Origin: Izhakiella australiensis
Lineage (GTDB): Bacteria; Pseudomonadota; Gammaproteobacteria; Enterobacterales; Enterobacteriaceae
NCBI RefSeq assembly: GCF_002006995.1
Contig: NZ_MRUL01000011.1
Location: 62,001 to 126,000 of the forward strand
Length of the DNA: 64,000 nt
Direction: 5' to 3'
Shown: positions 60,075 through 64,000 of the stretch, piece after piece
How the letters are laid out: every line of letters starts with the position of its first letter
Position numbering within the stretch: the first letter of the stretch is position 1
Notes under the pieces: generated by a model
Databases searched by the model: none
Told to the model about the DNA's origin: nothing
The model's input: the letters and a program-made list of their open reading frames with translations, nothing else
Translations under genes and position numbers: made by a program

Positions 60075-60085
60075 AGGTCTGACCA
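60075..60085 (+). promoter_or_regulatory. FadR-like operator upstream of fadIJ
   Basis: AGGTCTGACCA is palindromic around the centre, with the GGTCNGACC core of FadR sites, 47 bases before the fadI ATG. Confidence 0.7.
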
Positions 60086-60131
60086 CTAAGGCAACCATGC
60101 CGTCGGTCTTTTAATTGCAACAGGTGAACTG

Positions 60132-61442
60132 ATGAGCCAGCAGACGCGACTCTCCCAGCCCGGTGAACGGATTGTTATTACTCATGGACTTCGTACCCCC
60201 TTTGTCCGCCAGGCCACGGCCTTCCACGGCATTCCGGCTGTGGAACTGGGCAGGATGGTGGTGAGCGAACTGCTGGTGCGTAGCGAGTTACCGCCAGAAG
60301 TGATTGATCTGCTGGTCTTTGGTCAGGTGGTCCAGATGCCTGAGGCGCCGAATATCGCCCGTGAAATCGTTCTTGGCAGCGGAATGAGCGTCAATACCGA
60401 TGCCTACAGCGTGAGCCGCGCCTGCGCAACCAGCTTTCAGGCGGTAGCCAACGCGGCGGAGAGTCTGCTGGCCGGCACGGCGCAGGTGGCTATCGCTGGC
60501 GGGGCCGATTCCAGCTCGGTATTGCCGATTGGCGTCAGTAAAAAGCTGGCGCGTATGCTGGTTGATCTCAACAAGGCCCGCTCACTGGGACAAAAACTTT
60601 CGTTGCTCAGGCAGCTGCGTCCGCGCGATTTGCTGCCGGTGCCTCCGGCAGTCGCCGAATATTCCACCGGCTTACGCATGGGCGATACCGCAGAACAGAT
60701 GGCTAAAACCCATGGCATTACGCGTGAAGCGCAGGACAGCCTGGCCCATCGCTCCCATGAGCGCGCCGCGCGCGCCTGGCAGCAGGGATTGCTGAACGAT
60801 GAAGTGATGACCGCCTATACCGCGCCGTTTCGCGAGGCGATAGAACAGGATAATAATGTCCGCCACAATTCCAGTATGGAAAGTTACAGCCGCCTGCGGC
60901 CGGCATTTGACCGCAAACACGGTAGCGTTACCGCCGCCAACAGCACGCCGCTCACCGACGGCGCGGCAGCTGTAATGCTGATGACTGAAGGACGGGCGAA
61001 GGCGCTGGGCATTACGCCGCTCGGCTATCTCAGGAGCTATGCCTTCAGCGCGATTGATGTCTGGCAGGATATGCTGCTGGGCCCGACTTACGCCTCACCG
61101 CTGGCGCTGGATCGCGCGGGCATTACGCTCAGCGATTTGACGCTGATTGATATGCACGAAGCTTTCGCCGCCCAGACCCTTGCTAACCTCAAGCTTTTTG
61201 CCGACGAGCGCTTTGCCCGCGAGATGCTTAATCGTCCCCATGCGCTGGGTGAAGTTAACGAAGAGCAGTTTAACGTGCTGGGCGGCTCGATTGCCTACGG
61301 GCATCCTTTTGCCGCCACAGGGGCAAGGATGATTACCCAGACGCTGCGCGAATTGCAGCGCCGCGGCGGCGGTTTGGGACTGGTTACCGCATGCGCAGCC
61401 GGCGGCCTGGGCGCGGCGATGGTGCTGGAGAGCTATTCATGA
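60132..61442 (+). CDS. fadI: 3-ketoacyl-CoA thiolase FadI
   Basis: The thiolase of the FadIJ fatty-acid oxidation complex (important without oxygen in E. coli). The 436-residue protein has the nucleophilic Cys in [10 protein letters not shown] (near residue 98), the HEAFAAQ histidine, [10 protein letters not shown] and the C-terminal cysteine in [11 protein letters not shown]. The start follows CAGGTGAACTG. Its stop overlaps fadJ by 4 bases. Confidence 0.96.
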   Translation: MSQQTRLSQPGERIVITHGLRTPFVRQATAFHGIPAVELGRMVVSELLVRSELPPEVIDLLVFGQVVQMPEAPNIAREIVLGSGMSVNTDAYSVSRACATSFQAVANAAESLLAGTAQVAIAGGADSSSVLPIGVSKKLARMLVDLNKARSLGQKLSLLRQLRPRDLLPVPPAVAEYSTGLRMGDTAEQMAKTHGITREAQDSLAHRSHERAARAWQQGLLNDEVMTAYTAPFREAIEQDNNVRHNSSMESYSRLRPAFDRKHGSVTAANSTPLTDGAAAVMLMTEGRAKALGITPLGYLRSYAFSAIDVWQDMLLGPTYASPLALDRAGITLSDLTLIDMHEAFAAQTLANLKLFADERFAREMLNRPHALGEVNEEQFNVLGGSIAYGHPFAATGARMITQTLRELQRRGGGLGLVTACAAGGLGAAMVLESYS

Positions 61443-63595
61443 CAACCACATCGGCTTTTACCCTCAACTACCGTTTGGACCACGTAGCGGTGATCACTAT
61501 CGACGTGCCTGGCGAGAAGATGAATACCCTGAAAGCGGCGTTCGCGCCGCAGCTGCAGGCGGTGATACGCGAAGCGCGCAGTCATCAACAGCTGGCGGGC
61601 ATCGTGCTGATTTCCGGCAAGCGTGATTCATTTATTGCTGGCGCTGATATCAACATGATTGCTGAATGCCAAACCGCACAGCAGGCTCAGGCGCTGGCGG
61701 AGCAGGGGCAGCTTATTATGCAGGAGCTGGCTGATTTACCTTTTCCGGTGGTGGCGGCTATCCACGGCGCCTGCCTGGGCGGCGGACTGGAACTGGCGCT
61801 GGCCTGCGATAAACGCGTCTGTACCGCTAACGATAAAACCCGACTCGGCCTGCCGGAGGTGCAGCTGGGGTTACTGCCTGGCTCCGGTGGTACTCAACGC
61901 TTGCCGCAGCTTATTGGTCCGTCGCGCGCGCTGGATATGATCCTGACGGGTAAGACGCTTCGTCCACGTCAGGCGCTGAAGATGGGACTGGTCGACGATG
62001 TGGTTGCCGATAGCATTCTGCTGGAAACCGCCGTGACGATGGTGTTGAAAGGGGCGGTAAAACGCCAGCCCTGGCCGCTGCGCGAGCGCGTGCTGAACGC
62101 GCCGCTGGGCCGTCAGGTTTTATTCCACATCGCCGCGAAAAAAGCCCAGGCTAAGGCGCAGGATAACTACCCGGCGATTGAGCGCATTCTTGCGGTAGTC
62201 GAAACCGGACTGGCGCAAAAAAATCGTAGCGGCTATATCGCCGAGGCCCGCGCCTTTGGCGAACTGGCTATGACCCCGGAGTCAGCCGCGCTGCGCAGCA
62301 TCTTTTTTGCGACCGGTGAAATGAAACGCGAGCAGGCAAACGATGACAATATTCAGCCACTGCATAAGGTCGGGGTGCTTGGCGGCGGATTAATGGGCGG
62401 CGGGATTGCCAGCGTAGCGGCTGCCAAAGCGGGGCTACCGGTACGTATTAAAGATATTAATACTCAGGGAATTAACCATGCATTGAAATACAGCTGGGAT
62501 TTGCTGAGCCGTAAAGTTAAGCGGCGTCATATCACCCCGGCGCAGCGTAATAAGCAGATGGCGCTCATCTCCGGCGGCACCGACTATCGGGGATTCGCCG
62601 GAATTGACCTGGTGATGGAAGCGGTGTTCGAAGATCTGGCGCTCAAGCAGCAGATGGTTAATGACGTTGAAAGCCGCTGCGGCGCGCAGACTATTTTTGC
62701 CTCAAATACCTCCTCTTTACCGATCGGCGATATTGCGGCACAGGCAGCGCGCCCGCAGCAGGTTATCGGTCTGCACTTTTTCAGCCCGGTTGATAAGATG
62801 CCGCTGGTGGAAATCATTCCCCATAAAGCAACGTCAGAGCAGACCGTGGCGACCACCGTTGCGCTGGCACGCAAAATGGGCAAGACGCCGATCGTGGTGG
62901 CGGACAGCGCCGGTTTTTATGTCAACCGCATTCTGGCTCCCTATATTAATGAGGCGCTGCGCTGCGTACTGGAAGGCGAAGCAATTGATCGGGTGGATGA
63001 CGCTCTGGTTAAGTTTGGCTTTCCGGTCGGCCCGATTCAGCTGCTGGATGAGGTTGGCATTGATGTGGGCAGTAAGATCCTGCCAATTATGGCTGAAGCG
63101 TTCGGTGAACGTTTTGCTGCGCCGGAGGCCTTTGAACGGGTGCTGGCTGACGGTCGCAAAGGTAAAAAGAATCGACGCGGATTTTATCTTTATCCTGCCG
63201 GCGGCCGGGGTCGGAAAAAGGGCGATGAACAGGTTTATAAGCTGCTGCAGGTTACGCCGGGAGCACATCAAACGCCGCAGCAGATTGCCGAGCGCTGCGT
63301 GATGATGATGCTAAATGAAGCGGTACGCGCGCTGGATGAAGGGGTGATTAAAAGTCCGCGAGATGGTGATATCGGCGCTATCTTTGGCATCGGTTTTCCA
63401 CCGTTTCTCGGCGGACCTTTCCGCTATCTGGATCAGTGCGGAATTTCAGATATTGTCAATATGTTAACATTGTTAACGCAACAGCATGGTCCACGATTTA
63501 CCCCCTGCCAGCGTCTTCAGGCAATGCTGAGCAATGATGAAAAATTTTACAAAACTTCTTCGTCAGACAATACCCATGCCGCTTCAGCGGGTTAG
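61439..63595 (+). CDS. fadJ: Multifunctional fatty-acid oxidation protein FadJ
   Basis: The alpha subunit of the FadIJ complex: enoyl-CoA hydratase and 3-hydroxyacyl-CoA dehydrogenase. The 718-residue protein has a crotonase domain with the oxyanion segment IAGADINM and active Glu residues in [13 protein letters not shown] and [17 protein letters not shown], then the dehydrogenase with [14 protein letters not shown] near residue 318 and the His in [15 protein letters not shown]. The start overlaps the fadI stop (ATGA). E. coli FadJ has 714 residues. Confidence 0.97.
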   Translation: MTTTSAFTLNYRLDHVAVITIDVPGEKMNTLKAAFAPQLQAVIREARSHQQLAGIVLISGKRDSFIAGADINMIAECQTAQQAQALAEQGQLIMQELADLPFPVVAAIHGACLGGGLELALACDKRVCTANDKTRLGLPEVQLGLLPGSGGTQRLPQLIGPSRALDMILTGKTLRPRQALKMGLVDDVVADSILLETAVTMVLKGAVKRQPWPLRERVLNAPLGRQVLFHIAAKKAQAKAQDNYPAIERILAVVETGLAQKNRSGYIAEARAFGELAMTPESAALRSIFFATGEMKREQANDDNIQPLHKVGVLGGGLMGGGIASVAAAKAGLPVRIKDINTQGINHALKYSWDLLSRKVKRRHITPAQRNKQMALISGGTDYRGFAGIDLVMEAVFEDLALKQQMVNDVESRCGAQTIFASNTSSLPIGDIAAQAARPQQVIGLHFFSPVDKMPLVEIIPHKATSEQTVATTVALARKMGKTPIVVADSAGFYVNRILAPYINEALRCVLEGEAIDRVDDALVKFGFPVGPIQLLDEVGIDVGSKILPIMAEAFGERFAAPEAFERVLADGRKGKKNRRGFYLYPAGGRGRKKGDEQVYKLLQVTPGAHQTPQQIAERCVMMMLNEAVRALDEGVIKSPRDGDIGAIFGIGFPPFLGGPFRYLDQCGISDIVNMLTLLTQQHGPRFTPCQRLQAMLSNDEKFYKTSSSDNTHAASAG

Positions 63596-63604
63596 CGAAA
63601 TGTG

Positions 63605-63631
63605 CCCTGCTGACGCCTGGCGTCAGCAGGG
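63605..63631 (+). terminator. Perfect 12-bp hairpin after fadJ
   Basis: A stem, CCCTGCTGACGC / GCGTCAGCAGGG, with a 3-base loop, 9 bases past the fadJ stop. It has no T-run, so it may be a mRNA 3' stabiliser or a Rho-assisted end. Confidence 0.5.
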
Positions 63632-63767
63632 AGAAAAGCGTTTAATAAGTGAACGGCTTGTTGACTATAATGAAGGCGTTAAGGTACAACACAGCGTTCA
63701 TTTGTAAAATGAAGGGTCGGTTTTGAAACACTTTACCGGCGTTTTTATTTAACAACAGCGGTGCAAT

Positions 63768-64000
63768 ATGCAAGTTTTCATTATGCGTCATGGTGATGCA
63801 GCGTTAGATGCAGCGAGTGATTCCGTCAGACCTCTTACGCATTGCGGCTGTGACGAATCCCGTCAGATGGCAGGCTGGTTGAAAAATCAGCACGTGAACA
63901 TCGAGCGGGTTCTGGTTAGTCCCTATCTGCGCGCTGAACAGACTCAGCAAACAGTTCGTGAAATATTACCTCTGCCGGAAGGGCGGGAGGTGCTGCCCGA
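63768..64000 (+). CDS. sixA: Phosphohistidine phosphatase SixA (N-terminal part, cut by window edge)
   Basis: The first 77 codons of SixA, a histidine-phosphatase-superfamily enzyme that removes phosphate from phosphohistidine on NPr of the nitrogen PTS. The catalytic RHG motif is MRHGDAALDAASDSVRPL at residues 6-23. The matching segment IERVLVSPYLRAEQT follows. A TATAAT hexamer 97 bases upstream could be part of its promoter. The rest of the gene lies beyond the window. Confidence 0.93.
   Translation, partial: MQVFIMRHGDAALDAASDSVRPLTHCGCDESRQMAGWLKNQHVNIERVLVSPYLRAEQTQQTVREILPLPEGREVLP

Overview
The window is chromosomal DNA from a member of the Enterobacterales, most likely the Erwiniaceae (Pantoea/Mixta/Erwinia type). 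This is inferred from protein similarity to Escherichia coli and from gene order. Many blocks follow the E. coli map between maeB and sixA: maeB; hemF-amiA; ypeA-yfeZ-yfeY; cysPUWAM; crr-ptsI-ptsH; cysK-cysZ-zipA-ligA-ypeB-yfeH-yfeR; the tRNA-Val/Lys cluster, gltX and tRNA-Ala; nupC-mntH-ypeC; glk; alaC-ypdK; tRNA-Arg(CCU); and mlaA-fadL-yfcZ-fadIJ-sixA. Lineage-specific genes sit between these blocks. An indolepyruvate decarboxylase gene (ipdC) beside glk suits a plant-associated lifestyle. No insertion sequence, prophage or CRISPR array was seen.

Layout. 1-4.1 kb: a catabolic operon, cut by the left edge, with a DhaL-type kinase end, a triose-phosphate-isomerase-like enzyme, a TIM-barrel enzyme, an NAD(P)-binding dehydrogenase and a SorC/DeoR-type regulator. 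The combination matches the D-apionate route (ApnO, then OiaC, giving L-erythrulose, then LerK and LerI). 4.4-10.4 kb: malic enzyme, haem and cell-wall genes and small conserved proteins. 10.6-15.4 kb: sulfate/thiosulfate uptake and cysteine synthase B. 15.5-17.5 kb: a CpxRA-like two-component system. 17.6-28.5 kb: general PTS, cysteine synthase A, sulfate permease CysZ, division gene zipA, DNA ligase and accessory genes. 28.5-29.65 kb: a non-coding, strongly structured duplicated repeat module beside tRNA genes. 29.7-33.75 kb: tRNA-Lys, three tRNA-Val, gltX, yfeC, a formate/nitrite-type channel and two tRNA-Ala.

34-46.7 kb: nucleoside and manganese transport, ypeC, an aldo/keto reductase, ipdC, glucokinase, an acetyltransferase, alaC, the tiny membrane protein YpdK, a universal stress protein, two small lipoproteins and an SMP-30-type lactonase. 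46.9-49.9 kb: tRNA-Arg, then a tautomerase and two short-chain dehydrogenases divergent from a LysR regulator. 50.1-57.9 kb: the complete cytochrome c maturation operon ccmABCDEFGHI, in which CcmH and CcmI are separate proteins, followed by mlaA. 58-64 kb: fatty-acid uptake and oxidation (fadL, yfcZ, fadI, fadJ) with FadR-like operators, and the start of sixA.

The most unusual parts are the 1.1 kb duplicated structured module at 28.57-29.64 kb, the long hairpin-bearing spacer between ptsH and ptsI, the probable apionate operon, and an orphan minus-strand terminator near 44.8 kb that may end a small RNA. All assignments rest on reading the sequence and remembered family features; no database search was run.
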